From Taklimakanibacter albus (GTDB taxonomy: Bacteria; Pseudomonadota; Alphaproteobacteria; Rhizobiales; Aestuariivirgaceae): 64,000 nucleotides of DNA. This document shows positions 42,398 to 51,354 of the stretch, in pieces. The first letter of the stretch is position 1, and each line of letters begins with the position of its first letter. The stretch lies in contig NZ_JAENHL010000004.1 in NCBI RefSeq assembly GCF_016595235.1, positions 90,343-154,342 on the forward strand, read 5' to 3'. The notes below the pieces were generated by a model. That model made no database searches. It saw only the letters and a list, made by a program, of their open reading frames with translations, and had not been told where the DNA came from. Both the position numbers and the translations under genes were made by a program.

Positions 42398-44025
42398 GGC
42401 CGCGGCCCGGCAAACAGAGGACCGTCGGTGTCGATCTGGATCAGAGTGGGTTGCGCGCGCCCGAAAGACTGACGTACTTCCTCTGCCACTTCCTCGAGCG
42501 ATTGCGCCTTGAGCGCCCGGCAGCCGAAGCCTTGAGCGATGGTGGTGAAGTCCGGCGTGTAGAGATCGACGCCCACCGTCGGGATGCTCGCGGCGACCAT
42601 CGCGTCGCGGATTTCGCCATAAGCGCGGTTGTTCCACAGGATGATCGGCAGGCCCAGCCGGTTCTCGACGGCGGTCGTCAGTTCCTCGATCGAGTAGAGG
42701 AAGCTGCCATCGCCGACGATCGCCACGACTTGCCTGTCGGGGCATCCGATCTTGGCACCAATGGCGGCCGGCATGGCGGAACCGAGCGTGCCATAGCCAT
42801 TGGGAAACAACCACCCGCCCGGCCGGCGGGACGGAAAGAAGTGATTGCCGGTGTAAGCGAGCTGGGTCGAGTCGGCGCAGATCAGCGCATCGGTATCGAG
42901 CACCTGCGCCAGCATGGTGAGCACCTGCTTGTGGTGCGCTGATTCCGCCGACCAGCCTTCCGTCAATTGGGCCTTCAATCCGCCGACAATGGCGTGACGT
43001 TCTTTCTTAAGTGATGCGGCAGCAGGCGCGATCTCCTCGGCCAGCAGAGCGCGCAGCGCCGCACCGGCATCGGAAAGCAGCGCCAGCGCCGGCAGGAAAT
43101 TCATCGTGAGCTGGCGCGGATCAATGTCGATGCGGATCAGCTTGCCCGCGATCCGGTAGGCCTTGCCGGTATAAAGCAGGTCGGTCTCGCCGAGCTCGGT
43201 GCCCACAGCCAGGACGACATCGGCTTTGGCGATGGCCTCCTGCACGGGCGTGAAAGGCAGGCTCGAGCCCAAGGACAAGGGATGGCTTTCGGCGAGGATG
43301 CCCTTGCCGGTATTGGTGGTCACAACCGGAATAGCGAGGCGCTCGGCCAGCGCCAACACTTGAGGCGCGGCACTACGCGCGCCGCCGCCGGCGATGATCA
43401 AGGGCGACTTTGCTTTGGCAAGCAGCGCTGCGGCCTTGCGGATGCCTTCGGGATCGGGCGCCGGACGATGGATATCGGGGACGTCGGGACCCGGCCTGTC
43501 GGTCGTCGCCGAGAGGAGATCGCGAGGGACTTCAAGGATCACCGGTCGTGGCCGCCCCACATGCATCATCGACATGGCGCGGTGGAACACCTCGGTCACA
43601 TTGGCTGTGTCGAGCAGCGTGTGGGTGAAAGCGGCGATCTGCTCCTGGACCGCCGCTTGCGACTTCGTCTCGTGCAGCGCGCCTCGGCCGACACCGAGCT
43701 CAGCCCTGAGATTGTTCGCGGCGATGACGAACATCGGCATGGAATCGGAATAGGCCTCGGCGATGCCGGTCGCCGCATTGAGAAGGCCAGGCCCGGTGAT
43801 CAGCATGCAGCAGGCCGGGCGCCCGGTGGCGAAGGCATAGCCATAGGCCATGAAGGCGGCACCCTGCTCATGGCGCGGCGTGACATGGCGGATCCGGCGC
43901 TCGGGCAGCGAGCGATAGAAGTCAACCGTATGCACGCCGGGGATCGAGAAGATGGTGTCGATCCCATAGCTCTCCATGAGCCGCAGGATGGCGTCGGCAG
44001 TGGTGGTGGGCTGAGTGCCGGTCAT
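42394..44025 (-). CDS. Thiamine-diphosphate-dependent decarboxylase (AruI-like)
   Basis: A 543-residue ThDP enzyme. The activating glutamate is E53 in RHVTPRHEQGAAFMAYGYA, and the ThDP-magnesium motif is GDGSFLYSIEELTTAVENRLGLPIILWNN. The opening (YGIDTIFSIPGVHTVDFYRSLPERRIRHVTPRHEQGA) resembles AruI, the 5-guanidino-2-oxopentanoate decarboxylase of the arginine transaminase pathway, more than acetolactate synthase. It is co-translated with the M20 hydrolase upstream (ATGA) and the FAD oxidase downstream (GTGA). I infer a 2-oxo acid decarboxylase; the exact acid is not known. Confidence 0.85.
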   Translation of the reverse strand: MTGTQPTTTADAILRLMESYGIDTIFSIPGVHTVDFYRSLPERRIRHVTPRHEQGAAFMAYGYAFATGRPACCMLITGPGLLNAATGIAEAYSDSMPMFVIAANNLRAELGVGRGALHETKSQAAVQEQIAAFTHTLLDTANVTEVFHRAMSMMHVGRPRPVILEVPRDLLSATTDRPGPDVPDIHRPAPDPEGIRKAAALLAKAKSPLIIAGGGARSAAPQVLALAERLAIPVVTTNTGKGILAESHPLSLGSSLPFTPVQEAIAKADVVLAVGTELGETDLLYTGKAYRIAGKLIRIDIDPRQLTMNFLPALALLSDAGAALRALLAEEIAPAAASLKKERHAIVGGLKAQLTEGWSAESAHHKQVLTMLAQVLDTDALICADSTQLAYTGNHFFPSRRPGGWLFPNGYGTLGSAMPAAIGAKIGCPDRQVVAIVGDGSFLYSIEELTTAVENRLGLPIILWNNRAYGEIRDAMVAASIPTVGVDLYTPDFTTIAQGFGCRALKAQSLEEVAEEVRQSFGRAQPTLIQIDTDGPLFAGPRP

Positions 44026-45221
44026 GCTTTCACCTGCGCTTGGGTTATCACGGCCACCGCCCGGGCGATGGCGCGTGTCGCCGCGATGATGTCGCTTGTG
44101 CCGATATGCTCCTCGGGCGTATGCGCCCAGATCTCGTTGCCGGGCCCGATGCCGATGGTCGGAATGCGGGCCTCGGTCATGAAAGTGCCGTTGACGCCGA
44201 AACGCCAGGCGGCAATGCGTGGCGTGCGGCCAGTCACATCTTGAACCGCCTGCACGGCAGCTTGAGCGATCGGGCTCGTCTCGGGTGTGAACATGAGCGG
44301 GTAGTGGTTGCTGAGCTCGATCGTCCAGCTCTTGCCCTCGCTCTCGCCATAACATTTGACGAGGAGGCCGCGGATCTCGGCGAGGCATACATCCGGCCCC
44401 TCGCCCCGCACGTACCGCCGGTCGACCCGCATGCGCACCAGATCGGGGATGACCGCCGTGCCGTTGTCCGGCGACGAATGCAGCCCGGTGATCGCCACGG
44501 TGGCGGCGCCGAGCAGCGGATCGTTGCCCAGTGACTGTTCATAGGTCCTGATCGCCGTGATGAACGGCATTGCTTCATAGATTGCGCTGATGCCGTTGGA
44601 GGGCTCGGAGGCATGCGCCGTGCGGCCGAATATCCTCACATCGAACTCGACCTTGCCGCGATGTCCCAGATAGACATCGCCGCATGTCGCCTCGACAGAT
44701 ATACCGTAATCGGCGCGAAGGCCCCGTTGCACGACCGATTTGACGCCCTTGGGAGAATCCGTTTCCTCCTCGACATCGGCGACGATGATGACGTCACCGC
44801 CCGGAGCGAAGCCCGCCTGCTTGAGCGCCGCGACGGCAAAGATGCCGGCGACAACATTGCATTTCATGTCACAGGAGCCGCGGCCATAGATCGCCTGCCC
44901 CCCTTCGCCCCAGCGCGCGGCATCGACCAGCACCGCTGAAAAAGGATCGACCATGGCGCCCACCGGCACATGATCGAGATGGCCGTTCAGCATGACGGAT
45001 GGCGCCTCGCCCGTGCCTTGCATGATGCCGATGACATTGCCATTGGCGTCGATCTCGACCTTGTCGAATTCCAGCGCCGTCATAAGATCGGCCACATATC
45101 GCGCGACCTTCGCCTCGCCGCCCGTCAGGCTTTCGATGCGCACCACATCCCGGCATGCGGCGATAAGGCGTTCCTGATCGATCACCGCATCGATGGTCTG
45201 GCCCTTGGCAACTGCACCCAC
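44022..45221 (-). CDS. M20 family metallohydrolase (ArgE/DapE type)
   Basis: A 399-residue dinuclear zinc amidohydrolase. Metal-ligand motifs are LNGHLDHVPVG, GRGSCDMKCNVVAG, DVEEETDSPKG and a late histidine near WAHTPEEHIG; the dimerisation insert is AHASEPSNGISAI. Family members remove acyl groups from amino acids or related ligands. The GTG at 45221 has AGAGGAG at the correct distance. Fourth enzyme of the catabolic region; it could release an amino compound from its acylated form before transamination. Confidence 0.9.
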   Translation of the reverse strand: MGAVAKGQTIDAVIDQERLIAACRDVVRIESLTGGEAKVARYVADLMTALEFDKVEIDANGNVIGIMQGTGEAPSVMLNGHLDHVPVGAMVDPFSAVLVDAARWGEGGQAIYGRGSCDMKCNVVAGIFAVAALKQAGFAPGGDVIIVADVEEETDSPKGVKSVVQRGLRADYGISVEATCGDVYLGHRGKVEFDVRIFGRTAHASEPSNGISAIYEAMPFITAIRTYEQSLGNDPLLGAATVAITGLHSSPDNGTAVIPDLVRMRVDRRYVRGEGPDVCLAEIRGLLVKCYGESEGKSWTIELSNHYPLMFTPETSPIAQAAVQAVQDVTGRTPRIAAWRFGVNGTFMTEARIPTIGIGPGNEIWAHTPEEHIGTSDIIAATRAIARAVAVITQAQVKA

Positions 45222-45272
45222 GTGCTTACTCCTCTGAAAATGTATTGTGATCCGCGTGCAAGGCGGAAAAGC

Positions 45273-45941
45273 TCAAGCGCTCGGAACGAAGGTCTCGAGC
45301 GAGGTCATGATATGCGTCGACAGAGCCTGCGCCGCCTTGTCGGGGTCACCGCTGACGATCGCCGCCAGCAGCGGCTCATGTTCCCGGGCCACATCCATAA
45401 GATCGGAGTAACCGGCATTGTCGACCGTCAACGCCAATCGCATGTGATCGAAGAGAAGTCCTGCGACGCGGTCGACATAGGGATTTGCCGCCATCTTCCA
45501 CAGCGCCTCGTGGAAAGCGAGCTCGGCTTCGACAAGCCCCGGCACGTCTTTGGCCTTGGCCCGCGCCATCATCTCCTTGATCAGCCCTTTCAGGAGCTCG
45601 ATGTCCTCCGGCCGGTGGCGGCGGACGACCTCGCGGATGGCCAGGGTCTCCACCGCGACGCGGACGGCGTAAAGCTGGCGCACCTTCTCGGGCGTCATCT
45701 GCAGGACAGTGGTGCTGAAATGCGTCCGGCTCTCGAGCAGGCCGGCTTCCGTCAGCCGGTTGACCGCCTCGCGCACCGGCGCGCGGCTGATGCCGAGCGA
45801 CTTCGCCAGCGCCGCTTCGACGATGCGCTCGCCTTGCTGGATTTCACCGGAAAGGATCCGGCCGCGCAGATCGGCATAGACCTGATCGGCCACCGTATTA
45901 CGCTGGATGGTGGAGCTGTCTTTCTTGGCGGCGCCGGTCAT
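45273..45941 (-). CDS. GntR/FadR-family transcriptional regulator (FCD domain) 1
   Basis: A 222-residue regulator. The N-terminal winged helix is NTVADQVYADLRGRILSGEIQQGERIVEAALAKSLGISRAPVREAVNRLTEAGLLE; the C-terminal FCD ligand domain has the metal-binding histidine pattern (FHEALWKMA, DHMRLAL, EHEPLLAAI, STHIMTSLE). It lies inside the catabolic region between the aminotransferase and M20 genes and is probably its local regulator. ATG 45941 chosen. Confidence 0.9.
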   Translation of the reverse strand: MTGAAKKDSSTIQRNTVADQVYADLRGRILSGEIQQGERIVEAALAKSLGISRAPVREAVNRLTEAGLLESRTHFSTTVLQMTPEKVRQLYAVRVAVETLAIREVVRRHRPEDIELLKGLIKEMMARAKAKDVPGLVEAELAFHEALWKMAANPYVDRVAGLLFDHMRLALTVDNAGYSDLMDVAREHEPLLAAIVSGDPDKAAQALSTHIMTSLETFVPSA

Positions 45942-45981
45942 GGATGGTGATTCCCTGGCCTCACTATATACGGTTGCGTGC

Positions 45982-47265
45982 TCAGCTTTGACCGTTTCTG
46001 ACTGCGGCGGCGGCACGCTCCAGCGCCCCGGCGATCTCCCCGATCTGGGCTTCGGACAGGATCAACGGCGGAAACAGCTTGAGGCTCGGCGGGTCGATCT
46101 CGGCGACGCTGTGGCAGAACACGCCTTCCGCGAAGATCTGGCGATAGAGTGCGCGTGCATGCCGGCTGTTCTGAAGTTCGACGGCGATCGCCATGCCGAA
46201 ACCCGACACACCTTTCAGCACATCGGCATTCCGGGCACAGACCTCCGTGAGGCGCCCGCGCAGATTCTCGCTGGCCGTCTTCACGCCAGCGAGGAATTCC
46301 GGCCGGCTGGCGACGTCGAGCACCTTGGCGGCCACCACGCAGCTGATCTCGTTACCGCCGAGGCTCGATATGTAGGAGAAGCGGTGCCCGTTCATGCAGG
46401 TCTCGTAGATCTCGGGCCGCATCATGAGCGCGCTCGCCGGGTAGAGACCGCCCGACAGGCCTTTGCCCGTGACCATCATGTCGGGTTCGATATCATAGTG
46501 CTCGCTGGCCCATAAGGTGCCGGTCCGCCCGAGCCCCGCCCGCGTCTCGTCCATGATGAAGAGGATGCCGCGCTCGCGGCACAGCCGCGTGGCGGCGCCG
46601 AGAAACTCCTGCGACGCCGGGGCAAAGGTCTCGTAGTCCATCGGTTCGACGATGAAGGCCGCGACATCGCGGGTGAGCAGCCGGTCGAGCTCGGCCACGT
46701 CGCCGTACTTTTCCAGGAAACCGCAATGCTCATCCGGCAGGTTATAGTGATCGATGATGCCTTCCTCGGGCGAGCCCGTCACGATCGCGGCAAAACCGGT
46801 ATGCCCGTGATAGCCGTGGCGATAGGCCAGCATCTTGCGCCGCCCGGTGACGCGGAAGGCGAACATGGTCGCGAGATCGACCGATAGCGTCGAACACAAA
46901 GTGATGACGCTGCGCGCCAGATGCGGCTTGGGCGCGAGTTTCGCCAAGCGGTCCTGCAGGGTCAGATATTCCGCATTGGGAACCGACCAGAGTCCGGTAT
47001 CGCGGCCGTCCTCCAAAGCTTTGGTCAGTACGGCGAGCACTTCTGGATGGCGGTGGCCGAGCGAATGGACGCCACCGCCCGTTCCGCAGTCGATCACCCG
47101 CCGGCTTCCTTCGATATCCCAAAGATAGGCGCCGTCGCGCTTGCCGATGACGAACTCCGCTCCCTTAGCTTTCTGCCGCTCGGCATTAGAGCGCCAGGAC
47201 CGTTGGATGAAGTCGTTGAAGACCGAGGCGCTGGTCATCGGCGGGTTTTGGAGATGCATAGTCAT
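45982..47265 (-). CDS. Class III aminotransferase, atypical
   Basis: A 427-residue PLP aminotransferase. Retained motifs: IDCGTGGGVHSLGHRHPEVLAVL, GYHGHTGFAAIVTG, IMDETRAGLGRTGTLWASEHYDIEPDMMVTGKGLSGGLYPASAL (K is the PLP lysine). The usual SGSEAN phosphate-binding motif is replaced by CSTLSVDLATMFA, an unusual change. The start at 47265 (MTMHLQNPPM) fits; an ATG two codons later is also possible. Part of the catabolic region; it may transaminate the amino group of the imported compound. Confidence 0.87.
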   Translation of the reverse strand: MTMHLQNPPMTSASVFNDFIQRSWRSNAERQKAKGAEFVIGKRDGAYLWDIEGSRRVIDCGTGGGVHSLGHRHPEVLAVLTKALEDGRDTGLWSVPNAEYLTLQDRLAKLAPKPHLARSVITLCSTLSVDLATMFAFRVTGRRKMLAYRHGYHGHTGFAAIVTGSPEEGIIDHYNLPDEHCGFLEKYGDVAELDRLLTRDVAAFIVEPMDYETFAPASQEFLGAATRLCRERGILFIMDETRAGLGRTGTLWASEHYDIEPDMMVTGKGLSGGLYPASALMMRPEIYETCMNGHRFSYISSLGGNEISCVVAAKVLDVASRPEFLAGVKTASENLRGRLTEVCARNADVLKGVSGFGMAIAVELQNSRHARALYRQIFAEGVFCHSVAEIDPPSLKLFPPLILSEAQIGEIAGALERAAAAVRNGQS

Positions 47266-47300
47266 TCGTGAATTCCCAATTTTCTTGTACGTCGCGCTTT

Positions 47301-47672
47301 TCAGGCGACGAGCGTGAAATGCCAGACCTTGGCGACGATCAGCCACTTGCCTTCGCTGAAGACCAGCGTGAGCTCGTCGGTGAAATGTTTCGGCAGGAAC
47401 AGCTCGCGGACGCGCACATGCGCGGTGGTCGCCGTCGGCACCTCGATAGCGACGATCTCGTCCTCGCGGCGGTCGCCACGCGATTTCGGCGACACGCGCT
47501 TGCGCACGATGTCGAGATAGGCGGGAACATCCAGAATGATGGGTGTCGCGTCCGTCACCGAATAGAGGCGCGCCTCAGGATGGAAGATTTCAGCGAACAG
47601 ATCGGCGTCGCCATCATAAAGCGCGTCAAAATATTTCTGGATGAGCTTGCGGATATCGTCGACCGGCGCCAT
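47301..47672 (-). CDS. NTF2-like / SnoaL-type small protein
   Basis: A 123-residue protein with the cone-shaped NTF2 fold pattern: IRKLIQKYFDALYDGDADLFAEIFHPEARLYSV, then DVPAYLDIV, and a strand run TAHVRVRELFLPKHFTDELTLVFSEGKWLIVAKVWHF. Similar to putative lumazine-binding-like proteins. It starts 16 bp after the ureohydrolase stop with AAGGAGA upstream. Such proteins often are isomerases or scavenging accessory enzymes; the job here is unknown. Confidence 0.82.
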   Translation of the reverse strand: MAPVDDIRKLIQKYFDALYDGDADLFAEIFHPEARLYSVTDATPIILDVPAYLDIVRKRVSPKSRGDRREDEIVAIEVPTATTAHVRVRELFLPKHFTDELTLVFSEGKWLIVAKVWHFTLVA

Positions 47673-47688
47673 GTGCGCGTCTCCTTGA

Positions 47689-48654
47689 TCAGGCTTGTGA
47701 TTTTTTGCGCCCGCGCACGACGGCAGCAAGGCAGGTCAATTCGAACATCAGATTGGCGGCATTGATGCAGGTGATGCCGGAAGGATCGAGCGACGGCACC
47801 ACCTCGCAGATGTCACCGCCGATCACCTCGCGGCCGGTGAGCGCGCGAAGGATCATCTGCGCGTCGCGCATCATAATACCGCCCGGCTCCGGCACGCCGG
47901 TGCCCGGCGCGTCCTTGGGATCGAGCCCGTCGATGTCGATCGAGATATAGACCGGCAGATCGCCGACCACCTTGCCGATCTCCTCGATCACCTTGGCGCG
48001 GCCCAGAGTCTCGAACTCGTCCATGGTGATCATGCGGATGCCGGCCTTATCGCCATAGACGATATCGTCATCGCCGTAACGCGTACCGCGCAAGCCGATC
48101 TGGATGATGCGCTTGGGATCGAGAAGCCCCTCCTCGACCGCCCGGCGGACAAAGGTCGCATGGTTGTATCGGGTGCCCATGAATTCGTCGAACGTGTCGG
48201 AATGGGAATCGATCTGGATCAGACCGACGGGCCGCTCGGCGGCGATGGCGCGCAGCACCGGCAGCGGCACCGTGTGATCGCCGCCGATCGATATGGGTGC
48301 CGCGCCGACGGCATGGATGCGCCGGTAGAAGGCCTCGACGAGCTCGACACTCTTCTCGACGCTCAGCGGATGGGTCGGCGCGTCGCCGACATCGGCGATG
48401 TTGCACAGGCGGTAAGGCGCCACACCGGTGGTCGGATTGATCTGCCGGATGAGCCGCGACGCCTCGCGTACGCCGGCCGGCCCCTGTCTGGCGCCGGAGC
48501 GATAGGTGGCGCCGAGATCGAGCGGGACGCCGACCAGCGCGATATCGAGCGGTGCGGCGATCTCGCCGCGCGCCGCGCGCATGAAGGTGGCGATCTCGGC
48601 ATAACGCGGCGTGACCGCGGAATCGGTTGGGTCGAAATTCCCTGGTGTCGGCAC
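47689..48654 (-). CDS. Agmatinase-family ureohydrolase
   Basis: A 321-residue dimanganese ureohydrolase. Metal ligands sit at H127 (GGDHT), D149, H151 and D153 (QIDSHSDTFDEF) and D240, D242 (SIDIDGLDPKDAPGTGVPEPGG), the spacing of agmatinase SpeB. The DxH loop is DSHSD rather than the usual DAHxD, which may shift substrate choice. Family reactions cleave guanidino compounds to urea: agmatine, 4-guanidinobutyrate, guanidinopropionate and others. Start GTG 48654 has GAGGAA upstream. It sits directly downstream of the importer, so the imported solute is likely its substrate or a precursor. Confidence 0.9.
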   Translation of the reverse strand: MPTPGNFDPTDSAVTPRYAEIATFMRAARGEIAAPLDIALVGVPLDLGATYRSGARQGPAGVREASRLIRQINPTTGVAPYRLCNIADVGDAPTHPLSVEKSVELVEAFYRRIHAVGAAPISIGGDHTVPLPVLRAIAAERPVGLIQIDSHSDTFDEFMGTRYNHATFVRRAVEEGLLDPKRIIQIGLRGTRYGDDDIVYGDKAGIRMITMDEFETLGRAKVIEEIGKVVGDLPVYISIDIDGLDPKDAPGTGVPEPGGIMMRDAQMILRALTGREVIGGDICEVVPSLDPSGITCINAANLMFELTCLAAVVRGRKKSQA

Positions 48655-48689
48655 GATCTCAATTCCTCGTTCTGATGTTCGCTATGTCC

Positions 48690-49445
48690 TCAATGCCTGA
48701 GCAAGCTCAGCATCTGGCGACGATACTCGGTGAATTCCCGGCTCGCCACCACATCGGCCACGCGCGGTCGCGGCAGGTCGATGCGGAAATCCTCGACGAT
48801 GCGCCCCGGGCCGGTGCTCATCACCAGAACCCGGTCGGCGAGATAGATCGCCTCCTCGATGTCATGGGTGACGAACAGGACGGTGGTGCGCTTGCGCGCC
48901 CAGATGTCGAGCAGAAGCTCCTGCATGCGCGAGCGCGTCTGCGCATCGAGCGCGCCGAAGGGCTCGTCCATCAGCAGCACCTTGGGCTCGAGCGCCAGCG
49001 CCCGGGCGATCGCCACCCGCTGGCGCATGCCGCCCGAAAGGACTTTCGGATATTGATCGGCATAGTCGGTGAGCCCGACGAGATCGATGAGCTCGCCGGC
49101 GACGGTGCGGACGCGCTGGGCCGGCCAGTTGTTGAGGCGCAGCCCGAATTCGACATTGCCGCGCACCGTCAGCCACGGATAGAGCGAATAATTCTGGAAG
49201 ACCATGCCGCGGTCAGGACCGGGATTGGTGATCACCTGCCCGCCGACCGTGACGGTTCCGGTGCTGGCGACCGTCAGCCCGCCGATCACATTCAGCAAGG
49301 TGGACTTGCCGCAGCCGGACGGCCCGAGCAGACAGACGAAGTCGCCCTCATCGATGGCAAGATCGGTTTCGGCGAGTGCCGTACGCGGCTCGCTTTTGTG
49401 ACGGGAGAATTTGACGCTGATATTTTCCGCAACGACCTGTGACAT
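48690..49445 (-). CDS. NitT/TauT-family ABC transporter ATP-binding protein
   Basis: A 251-residue ATPase of the SsuB/TauB type: Walker A LLGPSGCGKSTLL, Q-loop QNYSLYPWLTV, signature LSGGMRQRVAIARALALEPKVLLMDEPFGALD and switch histidine VTHDIEEA. ATG at 49445 is chosen; a TTG at 49457 is also in frame and overlaps the permease stop. Partner of the permease and binding protein upstream. Confidence 0.93.
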   Translation of the reverse strand: MSQVVAENISVKFSRHKSEPRTALAETDLAIDEGDFVCLLGPSGCGKSTLLNVIGGLTVASTGTVTVGGQVITNPGPDRGMVFQNYSLYPWLTVRGNVEFGLRLNNWPAQRVRTVAGELIDLVGLTDYADQYPKVLSGGMRQRVAIARALALEPKVLLMDEPFGALDAQTRSRMQELLLDIWARKRTTVLFVTHDIEEAIYLADRVLVMSTGPGRIVEDFRIDLPRPRVADVVASREFTEYRRQMLSLLRH

Positions 49446-49453
49446 GTGCGCGC

Positions 49454-50338
49454 TCAATACATATAGGGGAACAGCTTGCGGTGGGCGAAGCGGAAAGCGA
49501 AATCCGTCAGCACGCCCAGAATGCCCACGCAGACGATGCCGGCGATCACCTGGTCGGTGAGCAGGAAACGCTGTGCCTGCAGGATGGCGATGCCCATGCC
49601 GCGATCGGCGCCGACGAGCTCGGCCACGATCACATAGGTCCAGGCGATGCCGACAGTGACGCGCAACGCATCGACGATGGCGGGGATGCAGGCGGGAATG
49701 AGGACGCGGAAGAACAGCTGCCGCGAGCTGGCGCCCAGCGTATAGGCGCTGTTGAGCATGTCCTTCGATACCGAGGCCGAAATATCGGCGATCAGCAAGG
49801 CGAGCGGAAAGAACGTGCCGATGAAGATGACGGAGATCTTCTGCTCTTCATTGATACCGAGCCAGATGATCATCAGCGGCACGAAGGCGCTGGCCGGCAG
49901 ATAACGCGCCGTGCTGAGCAAGGGCTCGATCAAGGCGCGGAAGGCGGCGAAATTACCGACCAGCACGCCGACCGGTATCGCCAGCGCGGCGGCAAGAAAG
50001 AACCCGCTCATGACGCGGAAGGTGCTGGCCCAGATATCGACGAGGAAGCCTTCCTGCGTGATCATCGCCACCAGCCGCGAGAGAACGGCGATCGGGCTGG
50101 GCAGGAAGAAGGGCTGGATCAGCCCTCCTTCCGTCGCGATCAGCCAGGCGCCGAAAAACAGCCCGACACCCAGGAGCGACAGCGTCCACCGCGAGGCGGC
50201 CGTGAGCTCGGCGCGGGGCCTGAAGCAGTCGCCGAGCCCCCGGGCCCAGGATGGCGACCGCTTGTCCGCCCCATCCAGGGCGCCACGTGCCGGCGCCTTG
50301 GCGGAAGATTGCGGTAGATGAGGAACAAGCCCGGACAT
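49454..50338 (-). CDS. NitT/TauT-family ABC transporter permease
   Basis: A 294-residue permease of the SsuC/TauC type. Six membrane segments are visible (LLGVGLFFGAWLI, FFLAAALAIPVGVLVG, ISVIFIGTFFPLALLIA, VIVAELVG ... ) with the EAA loop ASSRQLFFRVLIPACIPAIVDALRV. The ATG at 50338 has AGGA about eight bases upstream; an ATG at 50344 is nearer to it. It follows the binding protein with a 10-bp gap. Confidence 0.92.
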   Translation of the reverse strand: MSGLVPHLPQSSAKAPARGALDGADKRSPSWARGLGDCFRPRAELTAASRWTLSLLGVGLFFGAWLIATEGGLIQPFFLPSPIAVLSRLVAMITQEGFLVDIWASTFRVMSGFFLAAALAIPVGVLVGNFAAFRALIEPLLSTARYLPASAFVPLMIIWLGINEEQKISVIFIGTFFPLALLIADISASVSKDMLNSAYTLGASSRQLFFRVLIPACIPAIVDALRVTVGIAWTYVIVAELVGADRGMGIAILQAQRFLLTDQVIAGIVCVGILGVLTDFAFRFAHRKLFPYMY

Positions 50339-50348
50339 CGACATGGTC

Positions 50349-51329
50349 CTATTCGTCCGCGAGCTCGGCGCCGGCATTGACGACTGTATCGGCGTCGGGC
50401 GCTTTCTTGAGGACGCCGATGCGTGTGTAGAACTCGCCGGCATTCTTCACCAATTGCTTGGCCGCACTGTCGCCGCCGGTGCCGAAGAAGGCGGCATTGT
50501 CGGTGCGGTCGAAGAAGCGGACGTCTTTCCAGGTCGCCTCCAGCGCATCGGGCGTCATCTTCAGATTACGCGCGATGATTTCCTTGCCCGCAGCAGGATC
50601 GGCTTTGAGGAAGTCGATGCCCTTGTAATAGGCTTTGACGAAGGCCTGGACCTCTTTCTTGTGGTCCTTGAGATAGTCCGGATGGACCGCGATGGCGTCG
50701 ACGACCACACCCGGCATCGTGCTCGTGTCGATGAGGATGCGGCCGAAATCGGTTGCGGCCGCTTTGGAGAGCCAGGGCTGCCAGGTCACCGCGGCATCGA
50801 CGCGTCCGGCCACGAAAGCGGCACCCGCATCGCCCGACTTCATGTCGATGGCGTTGACATCGGCGAGCTGAAGCCCGGCCTTGTCGAGCGCCTGGGACAG
50901 GATGAACTGCGACACCGACCCCTTTTGCACCGCGACGGTGCGGCCTTTGAGATCGGAAAGCTCGGCGATCTCCTTCTTGGCGACGATGCCGTCGCCGCCA
51001 TGTGACTCATCGAGAGACATGATCACGCTGAGCTTCGCGCCATTGCCGGAAAACAGCGCGAAATTATCGACCGAGGACGCGGAAGCCTCGATCTGCCCGC
51101 CTTGCATGGCGGCGATCGCATCCGATGACGCCTCGATGATCTTGAGCTCGACGTCGACCCCGGCCTCGTCGAAATAGCCCTTCTCTTTGGCGATATAGAG
51201 CGCCCCGTAACCGATCCAGGTGGAATGGGCCACGGTGAGCTTGTCCGCCGCCCCGCCGGGAACGCTTTGCCCCATGAAACTTGCTGAAACCAGGCCGGCC
51301 ACCGCCAGCGTGCGCAGAAACCCTTGCAT
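50349..51329 (-). CDS. NitT/TauT-family ABC transporter substrate-binding protein
   Basis: A 326-residue periplasmic protein with a signal peptide (LRTLAVAGLVSASFMGQSVPGGAA). The SsuA/TauA-type core starts KLTVAHSTWIGYGALYIAKEKGYFDEAGVDVELKII and continues with DAIAAMQGGQIEASASSVDNFALF and TWQPWLSKAA. The ligand is a small nitrogen or sulfur compound in this family (taurine, sulfonates, nitrate, pyrimidine or guanidino types). First gene of the operon, starting 26 bp after a perfect palindrome. RBS AGGGAGAAG precedes the ATG at 51329. Confidence 0.92.
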   Translation of the reverse strand: MQGFLRTLAVAGLVSASFMGQSVPGGAADKLTVAHSTWIGYGALYIAKEKGYFDEAGVDVELKIIEASSDAIAAMQGGQIEASASSVDNFALFSGNGAKLSVIMSLDESHGGDGIVAKKEIAELSDLKGRTVAVQKGSVSQFILSQALDKAGLQLADVNAIDMKSGDAGAAFVAGRVDAAVTWQPWLSKAAATDFGRILIDTSTMPGVVVDAIAVHPDYLKDHKKEVQAFVKAYYKGIDFLKADPAAGKEIIARNLKMTPDALEATWKDVRFFDRTDNAAFFGTGGDSAAKQLVKNAGEFYTRIGVLKKAPDADTVVNAGAELADE

Positions 51330-51354
51330 GTGTTCGCTTCTCCCTGTTCTTTTT

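Noticed and set aside
42394-44025. Acetolactate synthase large subunit (ilvB)
   Set aside because: No ilvN follows and the N-terminal region is closer to AruI-type decarboxylases.
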